From Candidatus Sulfotelmatobacter sp. (GTDB lineage Bacteria > Acidobacteriota > Terriglobia > Terriglobales > Acidobacteriaceae), in contig JASHNU010000019.1 in assembly GCA_030041475.1 (NCBI GenBank), positions 142,222 to 206,221 on the forward strand: DNA of 64,000 nt. Reading direction: 5' to 3'. Each line of letters starts with the position of its first letter. Position 1 is the first letter of the stretch. The notes beneath the pieces were generated by a model. That model had not been told where the DNA came from. It did not search any database and worked only from the letters and a program-made list of their open reading frames with translations. Shown here piece by piece: positions 8,926 to 17,194 of this stretch. The position numbers were made by a program, and so were the translations under genes.

Positions 8926-10056
8926 ATGGGGCTGACCGCACTCCAGCAAAACGGCCAGGGCTTAGGCGCCGTACGTGTCGGCGAGTATCGCGGCGCCACC
9001 ACGGCGACGAGCTTCGGCGACCCTCACAAGGAATGGGCCCAGTTGAATACTGCGTGTGGAGTCTACGATCTCGGCTTTCGCGCGAAGGTCTCGATCACAG
9101 GCGGCGACCGGGTGCGCTGGCTGAACGGGATGGTCACCAACAACATTCGTGATCTGGCCGACGGGCATGGCGTGTACGCGTTCCTGCTCAATCCGCAGGG
9201 ACACATTCTCGGCGACCTCTACGCTTACAATCGGGGACACTGCATCACGGTCGACACCGACCGCAGCCAGGTGGAGAAAGTTCTGGCCACCTTCGACCAC
9301 TACATCATCATGGACGATGTCGAGGTCAAGAACCTGAGCGACGCGCTTACGGCTCTGGGGATTGCCGGGCCAACGGCGCACTCGGTGCTGCAGAAAGCAG
9401 GGATCCAGTTTCCTGAGTTGCAGCCGTTACAGCTTCACGATATCCAATGCGATTGCGATTGCGGCTGCTTGACCTGCACGATCGTGCGCGGGGACAGTGC
9501 GGCCGGTGAATCGTACGAAATATGGCTCGCGCCGGAGCATGTCAGGCCGCTGTGGAAAGCGCTGGTCGCCGCCGGCGCCCCTCCGGTTGGGTTTGAGGCG
9601 CTGGAATTGCACCGCATCGTCTCGGGAGTTCCGCTGTACGGCGTTGATATTCGCGAGCGCGATCTTCCGCAGGAAACCGAGCAGGCAAGGGCGCTGAATT
9701 TCAACAAAGGATGCTATATCGGGCAGGAGATCGTGGAGCGGATTCGCTCACGCGGAACTGTGCACCGGAAGTTCACCGGCTTCGTGCTGAAAGGGGCAGC
9801 GCAAATCGCGGCTGGCGCGAAGATTGTGACTGCCGAAAAAGAAGTCGGCGAAGTCACCAGCGTGGCCGATCTGGAGATTGCAGGAGAGGCAAAGACTCTT
9901 GTCTTGGGGTATATCCGCCGCGACGCGGGCACGCCGGGACGGGAAGTCTCGATTGGCGGTGCTCCGGCCATTGTGGCACAGTTGCCTTTCGATCTTACAC
10001 ACTTGGCGCAGGAATCCGCACGGGAGGAGGCGCACCTCGAACGTCACCGGGCTTAA
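8926..10056 (+). CDS. ygfZ: Folate-binding Fe-S cluster maintenance protein YgfZ
   Basis: 376 aa, GcvT-like fold. YgfZ/IBA57 proteins use tetrahydrofolate to support assembly or repair of Fe-S enzymes. The family signature K-G-C-Y-x-G-Q-E is intact at 261-268 with the conserved Cys263. The N-terminal half shows the GcvT-type segment RVRWLNGMVTNN. Unusual here is a cysteine cluster, CDCDCGCLTC, at residues 175-184 (five Cys in ten residues), encoded by a short imperfect repeat around 9449-9478; I know of no such cluster in the E. coli protein. Downstream DUF1844, MBL and ribF genes run in the same direction. True GcvT is the alternative, but the KGCY motif decides for YgfZ. Confidence 0.88.
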   Translation: MGLTALQQNGQGLGAVRVGEYRGATTATSFGDPHKEWAQLNTACGVYDLGFRAKVSITGGDRVRWLNGMVTNNIRDLADGHGVYAFLLNPQGHILGDLYAYNRGHCITVDTDRSQVEKVLATFDHYIIMDDVEVKNLSDALTALGIAGPTAHSVLQKAGIQFPELQPLQLHDIQCDCDCGCLTCTIVRGDSAAGESYEIWLAPEHVRPLWKALVAAGAPPVGFEALELHRIVSGVPLYGVDIRERDLPQETEQARALNFNKGCYIGQEIVERIRSRGTVHRKFTGFVLKGAAQIAAGAKIVTAEKEVGEVTSVADLEIAGEAKTLVLGYIRRDAGTPGREVSIGGAPAIVAQLPFDLTHLAQESAREEAHLERHRA

Positions 10057-10140
10057 CCAGAGCATTTGCCGACGACGCTCCCCGTTCGAGGAACAGATTT
10101 ACGGAAGTTCGGCAGAGACGAGATTTGTGGGGAAAGAACT

Positions 10141-10779
10141 ATGGCTGAGAAGAAACACGAGCAATCCAGTTTTACGGTAACCGACCGGCGGTTGTTCACT
10201 TCCGATGGCGACTTGCGGGCTGACGTCAAGGAAGAAGCAAAGGAAGAAGTGCGGCAAGATGGCAAAAAGACTGAACCGGCAAATACCGATTCTGCCGGTG
10301 CGGCGAAGAGCGGCGCTTCAACCGAACAGTCTGGGGCTCAATCGTCCGGGAACGTGATCGAGACGATCGACCGCGAAATGCCCATCCCACCATCGAGTGC
10401 AGAGCAGGATGCGCAAGCGGCCGCGTATCGCCAGTCGTCCAAGGATCTCGACGCGCAAGTCGAGCTCAGCGGACACTCCGCTAAAGAATTGGAGATGACG
10501 TTCGAGCGTTTCCTTGCCTCGCTCTACATGACGGCGATGCTGCAACTGGGGCTGATGCGCGAACAGGGCGGCCAGCCTCGCATCGACATCATCGGGGCGC
10601 GGCAAACCATCGACACGCTCAGCCTCATCGCGGCCAAGACAAAGGGGAACCTGACCCCCAGCGAAGACAACTTCTTGCAGAACAGTCTTTACGAGCTGCG
10701 CATGGCATACGTTGAAGTGACCAACGCTCTGGCGCGGCCGCCGCAGGCGGGACCGGCCACAGGAACCAGCGGACGCTAA
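10141..10779 (+). CDS. DUF1844 protein
   Basis: 212 aa. The N-terminal half is charged and low in complexity (Lys/Glu/Ala/Ser). The C-terminal 90 residues form the DUF1844 helical domain, with FERFLASLYMTAMLQLG and IDTLSLIAAKTKGNLT as recognisable segments. Function unknown; proteins of this family are small, helical and probably cytoplasmic. The ATG at 10141 has a GGGGAAAG ribosome site and begins MAEKKHEQ, so a longer upstream reading is rejected. It is 84 bp after ygfZ and 26 bp before the MBL gene. Confidence 0.8.
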   Translation: MAEKKHEQSSFTVTDRRLFTSDGDLRADVKEEAKEEVRQDGKKTEPANTDSAGAAKSGASTEQSGAQSSGNVIETIDREMPIPPSSAEQDAQAAAYRQSSKDLDAQVELSGHSAKELEMTFERFLASLYMTAMLQLGLMREQGGQPRIDIIGARQTIDTLSLIAAKTKGNLTPSEDNFLQNSLYELRMAYVEVTNALARPPQAGPATGTSGR

Positions 10780-10805
10780 AGCGGACCGACTTTAACACGA
10801 GAAAG

Positions 10806-11579
10806 ATGAAAGCGACGATCACCGTGCTGGGCAGTGGGACCTCGATGGGCGTGCCCACGCTCGGCTGCAATTGCGCTGTTTGCCACTCGAGCGATCCGCA
10901 TGACCGCCGCACGCGACCGTCGATCATGGTCGAGTACGGGGGTAAGGTGGTGATCATCGACACCACTCCGGATTTCTACACGCAGGCCATCCGCGAAAAC
11001 ATTTCGCGCGTGGACGCAGTGTTCTACACGCACACCCACGCCGACCACATTCTGGGTATCGATGACCTGCGCCCTTTGAGCTACCGTCACAAGCCAGACA
11101 AGCTGCCACTGTACGCGCGGCCCGACGCCGCCGCCTTCCTGCGACGCATGTTTGCCTACATTTTTGAAGGAGACTACAAGTTTGGCGGGTTGCCCCAGCT
11201 TGAGCTGCGGCCCATCGACGGCCCGGTGGACGTGTTTGGCGTGCGCTTCGACCCGTTGATTCTGATTCATGGCGAGGTGCAGATCTGCGGCTACCGCTTC
11301 GGTTCGGCGGCCTATCTCACCGACCACAGCGAGATTCCCGAGTCCACCTTTCACCAACTCGACGGGTTGGATGTTCTGTTCCTAGACGCGCTGCGGCACA
11401 AGCCCCATCCGACCCACTCGACCGTGAAAAATTCGCTCGAAATTGTGGAACGCGTGAAGCCGAAACGCGCCTTCTTCACTCACATCTGTCACGATCTGGC
11501 CCACGAGGCCACCAACGCCACGCTTCCGCGGCACGTGCGGCTGGCGTACGACGGGTTGAAGCTGGAGTTTGAGATCTGA
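10806..11579 (+). CDS. Metallo-beta-lactamase-fold phosphodiesterase (PhnP-like)
   Basis: 257 aa. Two metal sites are visible: THTHADH (residues 75-81) gives the dinuclear zinc centre, and GCNCAVC (20-26) provides the extra structural cysteine site typical of PhnP-like enzymes. PhnP hydrolyses phosphoribosyl 1,2-cyclic phosphate, but no other phn (C-P lyase) gene is nearby, so a different cyclic phosphodiester or RNA-related substrate is possible. HICHDL near residue 222 supplies later metal ligands. It follows DUF1844 by 26 bp, consistent with one transcript. Confidence 0.82.
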   Translation: MKATITVLGSGTSMGVPTLGCNCAVCHSSDPHDRRTRPSIMVEYGGKVVIIDTTPDFYTQAIRENISRVDAVFYTHTHADHILGIDDLRPLSYRHKPDKLPLYARPDAAAFLRRMFAYIFEGDYKFGGLPQLELRPIDGPVDVFGVRFDPLILIHGEVQICGYRFGSAAYLTDHSEIPESTFHQLDGLDVLFLDALRHKPHPTHSTVKNSLEIVERVKPKRAFFTHICHDLAHEATNATLPRHVRLAYDGLKLEFEI

Positions 11580-11591
11580 AACGAACAAAGC

Positions 11592-11625
11592 ATTCACCGC
11601 CGAGGACGCAGAGAACGCCGAGAAA
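11592..11625 (+). repeat. Fragment of an 'accgccgaggacgcagagaa'-type dispersed repeat
   Basis: The stretch between the MBL and ribF genes contains an A/G-rich run of the type accgccgaggacgcagagaa, which resembles a non-coding repeat seen in many environmental bacterial genomes. Only one copy is in this window, so the assignment rests on memory of similar sequences. Confidence 0.3.
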
Positions 11626-11708
11626 ATTCAGGGATCTGAAATACGTCATGGCATAAGGTCACCTTTCTCGGTGGGGCTACGCGATCTCGGCGGTTGGTGT
11701 TGTTTGCG

Positions 11709-12662
11709 ATGCAACTCTTCCACAAACTCGACGACGTTCCGGCCGGATTCGGGCCGTCAATGGCCAGCGTAGGCAACTTTGACGGAGTGCATCGCGCGCA
11801 TGCGCATGTACTGCATGAGATCGTTTCGCGCGCGCGCGCGAGTGGCACCAAGGCCGTGGCAGTCACGTTTGAGCCGCATCCGGCACGGATTCTGCGCCCG
11901 GATTCCGGATTAAGACTGCTCACTCCAACGGCGGAAAAGCTACGCCTGCTCGAAGCCACCGGTATCGACGGCGTTCTCTTGCTTCCGTTCGGACGCGATC
12001 TCTCGTTGATGACGCCTCGGCAATTCGCCGACCGGATTCTCCACAAGAAACTGCATGCCCGCGAGGTGCACGAGGGATATAACTTCCGCTTCGGGCATAA
12101 GGCTGCGGGAGACACGAAACTGCTCGCGGAACTTGGGCGCGAGATGGGATTCGAGGTCAAGGTTTATCCCGAGATGAAACTGCGCGGCGAGACCGTGTCA
12201 AGCAGCCAGATTCGCAGGCTTCTTTCCGAGGGCCGGGTCAGTCGGGCGCGGCATCTTCTGGCCCGCCCGTTCTGCATCCTTGGCACGCCAGGACGCGGCA
12301 GGGGTTACGGTTCCAAATACACCGTTCCTACCATCAATCTGGCGCGCTACGAGGAGCTTGTCCCGAAGGACGGCGTTTACATCACCTGCACGCGCGTGGG
12401 AGCAGAGCGTTTCGACTCCGTCACCAACGTGGGCAATCGTCCGACATTCGGCCACGAGCTGTTTGCCGTTGAGACCCACTTGCTCAATTTCCATCCCGTG
12501 GAATTGACGCCCGAGACCGAGGTCGAAATCTGTTTCCTCGACCGCCTGCGCGATGAGATCAAGTTTCCTTCGGTGGAGGCGTTGCGCGAGCAGATTGCCC
12601 GCGACGTGAAGAAAGCACGGCGATACTTCCACCTGCTGGGGCGGATCAATCGCGGCGCTTGA
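11709..12662 (+). CDS. ribF: Bifunctional riboflavin kinase / FAD synthetase
   Basis: 317 aa, normal RibF length. The N-terminal nucleotidyltransferase domain carries VGNFDGVH (21-28) and the FEPHP motif; the C-terminal flavokinase domain has the GRGRGYGSKYTVPTIN loop with PTIN and a following NVGNRPTFG. It converts riboflavin to FMN and FAD in the cytoplasm. I chose the ATG at 11709 rather than the upstream TTG (11694) because the protein then begins MQLFHKL, as expected. Neither start has a strong ribosome site. Last gene of the ygfZ-DUF1844-MBL-ribF series; an FAD producer next to a folate/Fe-S gene is thematically consistent but not proof of coupling. Confidence 0.93.
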   Translation: MQLFHKLDDVPAGFGPSMASVGNFDGVHRAHAHVLHEIVSRARASGTKAVAVTFEPHPARILRPDSGLRLLTPTAEKLRLLEATGIDGVLLLPFGRDLSLMTPRQFADRILHKKLHAREVHEGYNFRFGHKAAGDTKLLAELGREMGFEVKVYPEMKLRGETVSSSQIRRLLSEGRVSRARHLLARPFCILGTPGRGRGYGSKYTVPTINLARYEELVPKDGVYITCTRVGAERFDSVTNVGNRPTFGHELFAVETHLLNFHPVELTPETEVEICFLDRLRDEIKFPSVEALREQIARDVKKARRYFHLLGRINRGA

Positions 12663-12794
12663 TCCAGGCAACAATGACCCGGAGGAAAATGATCCCGAGG
12701 AAAATTTGGCCCCGAGTAATTTAGGGGAGGGCGATTCCGAAGCCGCAGCGAATCCAACTCGTGCGCACCCAGCTTCTCTTAACGATCTGCCGCC

Positions 12795-13238
12795 CTAATG
12801 GGGCAGATAGCCGAACTCCATTGGCAGTTTGCCGTCGACGTGAACCACGTTGATGCTGTTGTCGACCGAATGCACATCGATCATGCCAATCGCGCCTGGC
12901 TCGGACTGAACCACCTTCAAAACATCGGCGTCGGTGGCCACGAAGAGGATCGACTCCCGGTGCGCTTCGACGAACGACTTCCACTCCGCGGCCGTCATCT
13001 TGTTGAGCCGCTCGAGGGTTTCAGTTTCGCCGACAGAATCGTTGTGCAGCACCAGCAGAATGCTTCTTCCGTCAGGCCACTTCTTCACTTCCCCGCGCAC
13101 GATCTTCACGAGGTGAGCAGAAGTGAGATTCTCAACTGCGTTGTCTTTGTTGACCACCACGGCCGTGTGGTGCGCGAAGCAAGGCGTAAGGCATAGCGAA
13201 AGAAATCCGAGCACGCGGATCGCAAAGCGGACTCTCAT
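12795..13238 (-). CDS. Small PstS-like periplasmic substrate-binding protein
   Basis: 147 aa with a signal peptide ending around FAHH (residues 21-24). The body resembles half of a phosphate-type periplasmic binding protein: NLTSAHLVKIVRGEVKKWPDG, then LFVATDADVLKVV and PGAIGMI. It is much shorter than full PstS (about 320 aa), like the small 'phosphate ABC transporter substrate-binding' domain proteins of many soil bacteria. Role in phosphate or anion binding is inferred. ATG at 13238 with GAGGT ribosome site. Divergent from the MFS gene; the shared upstream region has palindromic and tandem elements. Confidence 0.7.
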   Translation of the reverse strand: MRVRFAIRVLGFLSLCLTPCFAHHTAVVVNKDNAVENLTSAHLVKIVRGEVKKWPDGRSILLVLHNDSVGETETLERLNKMTAAEWKSFVEAHRESILFVATDADVLKVVQSEPGAIGMIDVHSVDNSINVVHVDGKLPMEFGYLPH

Positions 13239-13284
13239 GACTTTGACCTCAAGTTTGTTCGGTTGGGGGTAAGGAAAGCCTAAC

Positions 13285-13305
13285 CAACCACCCTAGGGTA
13301 GGTTG
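13285..13305. promoter_or_regulatory. Palindromic candidate operator
   Basis: CAACC, the perfect palindrome ACCCTAGGGT and GGTTG form an inverted repeat with one unpaired A. It overlaps a minus-strand TTGACA (13304-13309) and would cover the spacer of that promoter, as a repressor site often does. The -10 for that promoter is poor. Confidence 0.4.
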
Positions 13306-13330
13306 TCAAAAAGGTGTAAATCGAAACACC

Positions 13331-13363
13331 GAGGTAACTATGAGGTAACTATAGGGTAATGGC
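13331..13363. promoter_or_regulatory. Tandem 11-bp direct repeats, possible response-regulator site
   Basis: Two perfect copies of gaggtaactat (13331-13341, 13342-13352) are followed by a partial third copy (agggtaatggc). An 11-bp period equals one helical turn and is the arrangement used by OmpR/PhoB-family regulators. It lies upstream of both divergent genes. Confidence 0.4.
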
Positions 13364-13400
13364 TCCAGCGGGCCACGGCGACCGCTCGGAAAAACAGCAC

Positions 13401-13428
13401 TGGACATTTCTCCCTCTGGCTTTACAAT
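13401..13428 (+). promoter_or_regulatory. Sigma-70-type promoter of the MFS gene
   Basis: TGGACA (13401-13406), a 16-bp spacer and TACAAT (13423-13428) lie 24 bp before the MFS ATG at 13453. The -35 is 5/6 and the -10 is 5/6. Confidence 0.5.
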
Positions 13429-13452
13429 CCGCCGAGTCAGTTTTCTAACTCC

Positions 13453-14706
13453 ATGGCTATCAGTCCGGTGGAATTGATCCGGCAGGCGACGCCCGGGCAG
13501 CGGCGCACACTGCTGGCGGCCGCGCTGGGATGGGCGCTCGACGCCTTCGACGCCATGCTCTACTCGCTGGTCCTGGCGCTCCTCATGCGCGATCTGGGCA
13601 TGACCAAGACCGTGGCCGGTTTCCTGGGGACGCTCACGCTGCTGGCGTCAGGCCTCGGCGGCATGTTGTTCGGCTTTCTGGCCGACCGCATCGGCCGTAA
13701 GCAGGCGCTGATGGCGAGCATCCTGACCTACTCGGTGTGCTCTTTTGCCTCGGGGCTGGCCACCAGCGTGGCCATGCTGGCGGCGGCGCGCTTCGTGCTT
13801 GGACTGGGTATGGGCGGCGAGTGGAACACAGGCGCCACGCTCGTCGCGGAAAGCTGGCCGACGGAATTCCGCGCCAAGGCCATTGCCCTGGTGCAGAGCT
13901 CCTGGGCGCCGGGCTTCGCCGTAGCCGCGCTGGTGGCGGGGCCAGTGGCGCGTTACTTCGGCTGGAGAGCGGTATTCTTCGTCGGAATCCTGCCGGCGGT
14001 GGTCACGCTGTGGATACGAAGAAGAGTGCCTGAGTCGGAGATGTGGCAGGGGCAAGCAGGGCGCGAGAAAACCGGCGCTGACCGGAAGGATCAAGTTTCC
14101 TTAATCACCATCTTCCGCCCGCCGTATGTGAAATACACGTTTGCGCTGCTCCTGTTTAATTTCTTTCTGCTGTTTTCGTGGTGGGGGTTGTTTACCTGGA
14201 TGCCGCCCTATCTGGCGCTGCCGGTAGAGCAGGGCGGGCGCGGTTTCGGCATCATAGGCATGAGCACGCTGATGGTGCTACTGAACCTGTTCGGCATGTT
14301 CCCGGGATACGTCAGTTTCGGCTGGGTTGCCGACTCTGTCGGGCGACGCAAGGCCTTTTTTATCTATACGTTTCTACCATCTCTTCTGATTCCTCTTTAT
14401 GCCGCCGCGCGCTCGCCCCACGCCTTGCTTCTGCTGGGCGCTGTAGTTGCGTTCTTTGGCACGGGAGCTTTTTCGGGCTCAGGAATTATAGGCAGCGAAA
14501 TCTTCCCGACGGCCGTGCGTGCCCGCGCTCTGGGCTTCACCTACAACGGGGCGCGCATGATGAGTGCGCTCTCCCCGTTGATTATCGGCCGCATCGGGCA
14601 AGCAAAAGGCCTGGGCTGGGCGTTCTATTTGTGCGCTGCGGGATATCTGCTGGCCGCGTTGACCACGACGCAACTGCCGGAGACAAAGGGCAAGCAGCTG
14701 GACTGA
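13453..14706 (+). CDS. MFS transporter (organic acid/sugar type)
   Basis: 417 aa with twelve predicted hydrophobic helices. The loop 2-3 signature GFLADRIGRKQAL and the helix 5 segment GLGMGGEWNTGATLVAE are typical of the metabolite:proton symporters related to aromatic acid, lactate and sialic acid carriers. The substrate cannot be read. The second half repeats the signature as GWVADSVGRRKAF. Inner-membrane protein. It is divergent from the PstS-like gene and has its own promoter; its 5' region is shared with the tandem 11-bp repeats. Confidence 0.85.
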   Translation: MAISPVELIRQATPGQRRTLLAAALGWALDAFDAMLYSLVLALLMRDLGMTKTVAGFLGTLTLLASGLGGMLFGFLADRIGRKQALMASILTYSVCSFASGLATSVAMLAAARFVLGLGMGGEWNTGATLVAESWPTEFRAKAIALVQSSWAPGFAVAALVAGPVARYFGWRAVFFVGILPAVVTLWIRRRVPESEMWQGQAGREKTGADRKDQVSLITIFRPPYVKYTFALLLFNFFLLFSWWGLFTWMPPYLALPVEQGGRGFGIIGMSTLMVLLNLFGMFPGYVSFGWVADSVGRRKAFFIYTFLPSLLIPLYAAARSPHALLLLGAVVAFFGTGAFSGSGIIGSEIFPTAVRARALGFTYNGARMMSALSPLIIGRIGQAKGLGWAFYLCAAGYLLAALTTTQLPETKGKQLD

Positions 14707-14785
14707 GATGTACTGGAATCCCGCTCCCAGCAAGACATTCGGCGCCCCTCGCTCCGGGTTACAATAGTTGCGTCTGGGGGAACCA

Positions 14786-15271
14786 ATGACTCGCCGACCG
14801 GTGCTGAACAAATTTGTCTTTCGCGGCCTTACGCAGACCTGTCTGTTCTTTGTCACCTTGAGCCTGTCGGCGCAATGGGCCTCGCCGCAGGGCGACGCCA
14901 ACGAAGTCCCGGCTTATAACGCCGCGCCACCGCCTCAGGGAACGGCTTTGCCTCCAATCATGTCAAAGGGCGAGCTTTGGGAAAAGGATGCCGAGCATCC
15001 GTACCAACTCCATGCCTATGAACTGGCGGCGAAAATTCCGGTCGTGCTGCACCAGCAGCCTTGCTATTGCTATTGCGACCGCGTGGGCCACAACAGCCTG
15101 CACAGCTGCTTCGAGACCGCACACGGTGCCCGCTGCACCACCTGCATGAAGGAGTTGTACTATTCCTACCAGCAGCACAAGAAAGGCAAGACCGCGGAGC
15201 AGATTCGCGCCGGAATCATCAAGGGCGATTGGAAGCAGATCAACCTCGACACCGCCACCGAGATCAATTAG
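14786..15271 (+). CDS. CYCXC-family exported protein
   Basis: 161 aa. An N-terminal hydrophobic segment (residues about 14-30) suggests export. The signature PCYCYC (92-97), then C108 and CTTC (117-120), matches the CYCXC family, in which a PCYCxC motif and later Cys residues are spaced by a conserved H-x-S-L. Function of the family is not established; metal or redox roles have been suggested by the Cys pattern. I start at the ATG at 14786, preceded by GGGGG; an in-frame upstream start is less likely. The TACAAT at 14760-14765 is a possible -10. Confidence 0.75.
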   Translation: MTRRPVLNKFVFRGLTQTCLFFVTLSLSAQWASPQGDANEVPAYNAAPPPQGTALPPIMSKGELWEKDAEHPYQLHAYELAAKIPVVLHQQPCYCYCDRVGHNSLHSCFETAHGARCTTCMKELYYSYQQHKKGKTAEQIRAGIIKGDWKQINLDTATEIN

Positions 15272-15468
15272 ACCGGTTGCCAGTAACTCAGCTAGTGGAA
15301 AGCGCACTAGTCGAAACCTCCGGCTTCCCGATCTTGAGGGTTGGGCATTAGTACTGGGCACCGCCGTTGCCCGAAAGCCGTTCTTTAGGCGATACTTTAC
15401 TGCTCGGAAATCGAGCCTGACACATTAAGGAGTCTCCTATTCCGAAAAGTACAGGAAGAATTTTGCAC

Positions 15469-16050
15469 ATGGCTCAGAAACCTACCGCGAAGAAGTCTGT
15501 GGCGGAAGATCCGCGCTACACACAGGCGTTGCAGAGCTACGAGGCCGGGCTGCGCGCCATGCAGGAGCGCAAGTTCGACAAGGCGAAGCCTCTCTTTCAG
15601 AAGGTCGTGGCCGGTCCCAGCAAGGAACTGGCTGATCGGGCCAATGTCCATCTCAATGCCTGCAATCAGCACCTGGAGCGCACGCCTGCCACGCAGTTCA
15701 AAACCACCGAGGAGCACTTCGACTATGCGGTTTCGCTCATGAATCTGGGCGACTATGTCACGGCTCGCGAGCACCTGGAAAAGCTGCACAAGCAGTCTCC
15801 CAAGGCCGACTTCGTAATCTACGGCCTGGCCGCGCTCGATTGCCTCACTGGCCACGTCGAGGATTCACTGAAGCGGCTGGACGCGGCTCTGCGGCTGAAT
15901 CCACAGCTGCGCTTCCAGGCGCGCAACGATTCCGACTTCCAGAATCTGACCGAGGATCCGCGCTTCACCGAGCTGCTCTATCCGGATCCCGGCGCCGAAC
16001 TCGAGCTCGGTGCGTCTGACGGCATGCTCCACGAGGACGAGCCTGCCTAG
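15469..16050 (+). CDS. Tetratricopeptide-repeat protein
   Basis: 193 aa with no signal peptide. Helical repeats with TPR spacing are visible: ALQSYEAGLRAMQERKFDKA, then HFDYAVSLMNLGDYVTAREH and FVIYGLAALDCLTGHVEDS. The tail (LYPDPGAELELGASDG) is acidic. TPRs mediate protein-protein contacts; no partner can be named. AGGAAG ribosome site before the ATG at 15469. It lies 76 bp upstream of yvcK, and a 14-bp tandem array begins in its last codons and fills the gap. Confidence 0.75.
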   Translation: MAQKPTAKKSVAEDPRYTQALQSYEAGLRAMQERKFDKAKPLFQKVVAGPSKELADRANVHLNACNQHLERTPATQFKTTEEHFDYAVSLMNLGDYVTAREHLEKLHKQSPKADFVIYGLAALDCLTGHVEDSLKRLDAALRLNPQLRFQARNDSDFQNLTEDPRFTELLYPDPGAELELGASDGMLHEDEPA

Positions 16051-16128
16051 GCTTCGGGACGAGGCAACCTTTACGAAGCAACCCCTGCGAGACGGCCCAT
16101 ACGAGGCAGCCCATACTAGGCAGTCCAT
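16031..16128 (+). repeat. 14-bp degenerate tandem repeat running into the yvcK start codon
   Basis: Seven in-phase 14-bp units start at 16031, 16045, 16059, 16073, 16087, 16101 and 16115. The last five are the clearest (for example acgaggcaacctttt-like, acgaggcagcccat, actaggcagtccat). The array spans the end of the TPR gene, the whole intergenic gap and the first two bases of the yvcK ATG. Confidence 0.6.
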
Positions 16129-17194
16129 GGACACCAAGACGATCGAACTTCTGACGCCCGAGAAGGCGGCGCGCGAGCGCGGTCTGTGCGTTGTCGCCAT
16201 TGGGGGCGGCACCGGCCTTTCCACCTTGCTCAAGGGCCTGAAACGCTTCGTTCTCTCGCCCGCAGAGCTGATCGCCGCAAAGGCCGATTCGCCGGTCATT
16301 CGCGACCTTTGCGCTGTCGTCACCGTCAGCGACGACGGCGGATCGAGCGGCCGCCTGCGCAAAGAACTGAACATGCTGCCGCCAGGCGACATCCGTAACT
16401 GCATCGTCGCCCTCAGCGAAGATGAAGCTCTGCTCTCCAAGCTGTTCCGTCACCGCTTCGACAAAGGTTCCGGACTCGAAGGCCACAGCTTCGGCAATCT
16501 TTTTCTGGCGGCGCTGACTTCCCTGACTTCCGATTTTTCCGAGGCCGTTCGCCTATCCTCGGAAATTCTGCTCACCCGCGGACACATTTATCCCGCCACG
16601 ACATCGAATATCGAACTAGAAGCGTTGATGGAAGACGGCACGCGTGTGCGCGGCGAAACCAAGATCACCGCCAGCAAGGGCCGCATTCGCGAGCTGTTTC
16701 TTGTTCCCCCGAACGTCGAGCCGATGCCGCAGACGCTCGAAGCCATCGCCAAAGCCGATCTGATCACGATCGGGCCGGGCTCGCTCTTCACCAGCCTCAT
16801 TCCCAATCTTCTGGTGCGCGGCATTTCAGACGCGATCGTCGCGTCGCCGGCCACGAAGGTTTACATCTGCAATCTCATGACGCAGGCCAACGAGAGCCTG
16901 GGCCTCAGCGCGGCCGATCACATCCGCGCCCTGAATCGTCACGCGCAGAAAAACATCTTTGATTACGCGCTGATCAACCGCACTCAGGTTTCCGACGAAC
17001 TCAAGGCCAAGTACGCCAGCGAAGGTGCCTGCCAGATCGTCAACGATCTCGACGCTGTGGAGGCGCTCGGCGTGATTCCCGTGCTCGGCGACTATCTCGA
17101 CGAAGCCGGCGTCGCCCGCCACAATACCGCGCGAGTCGCCCGCGATCTCATGCAGCTCGTCGCGGATCGTCCGCGCCGTGACCGCTCTTCATGA
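16127..17194 (+). CDS. yvcK: YvcK/CofD-like gluconeogenesis factor
   Basis: 355 aa. GGGTGLS (26-32) and the following VTVSDDGGSSGRLR (66-78) are the diagnostic Rossmann-type motifs of YvcK, a UDP-sugar-binding protein related to the CofD phospho-lactate transferase. In Bacillus it is needed for growth on gluconeogenic carbon and for cell-wall homeostasis. GSLFTSLIPNLLV supports the family. The start at 16127 is taken from the protein start MDTKTIELL; the in-frame extension to 16010 overlaps the repeat array and the TPR gene and is rejected. Its stop overlaps the next gene's start (ATGA at 17191-17194), so translation coupling is expected. Confidence 0.9.
   Translation: MDTKTIELLTPEKAARERGLCVVAIGGGTGLSTLLKGLKRFVLSPAELIAAKADSPVIRDLCAVVTVSDDGGSSGRLRKELNMLPPGDIRNCIVALSEDEALLSKLFRHRFDKGSGLEGHSFGNLFLAALTSLTSDFSEAVRLSSEILLTRGHIYPATTSNIELEALMEDGTRVRGETKITASKGRIRELFLVPPNVEPMPQTLEAIAKADLITIGPGSLFTSLIPNLLVRGISDAIVASPATKVYICNLMTQANESLGLSAADHIRALNRHAQKNIFDYALINRTQVSDELKAKYASEGACQIVNDLDAVEALGVIPVLGDYLDEAGVARHNTARVARDLMQLVADRPRRDRSS

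Noticed and set aside
16010..16126. Upstream in-frame extension of yvcK
   Set aside because: It overlaps the TPR gene and the 14-bp repeat array; the expected protein start is at 16127.
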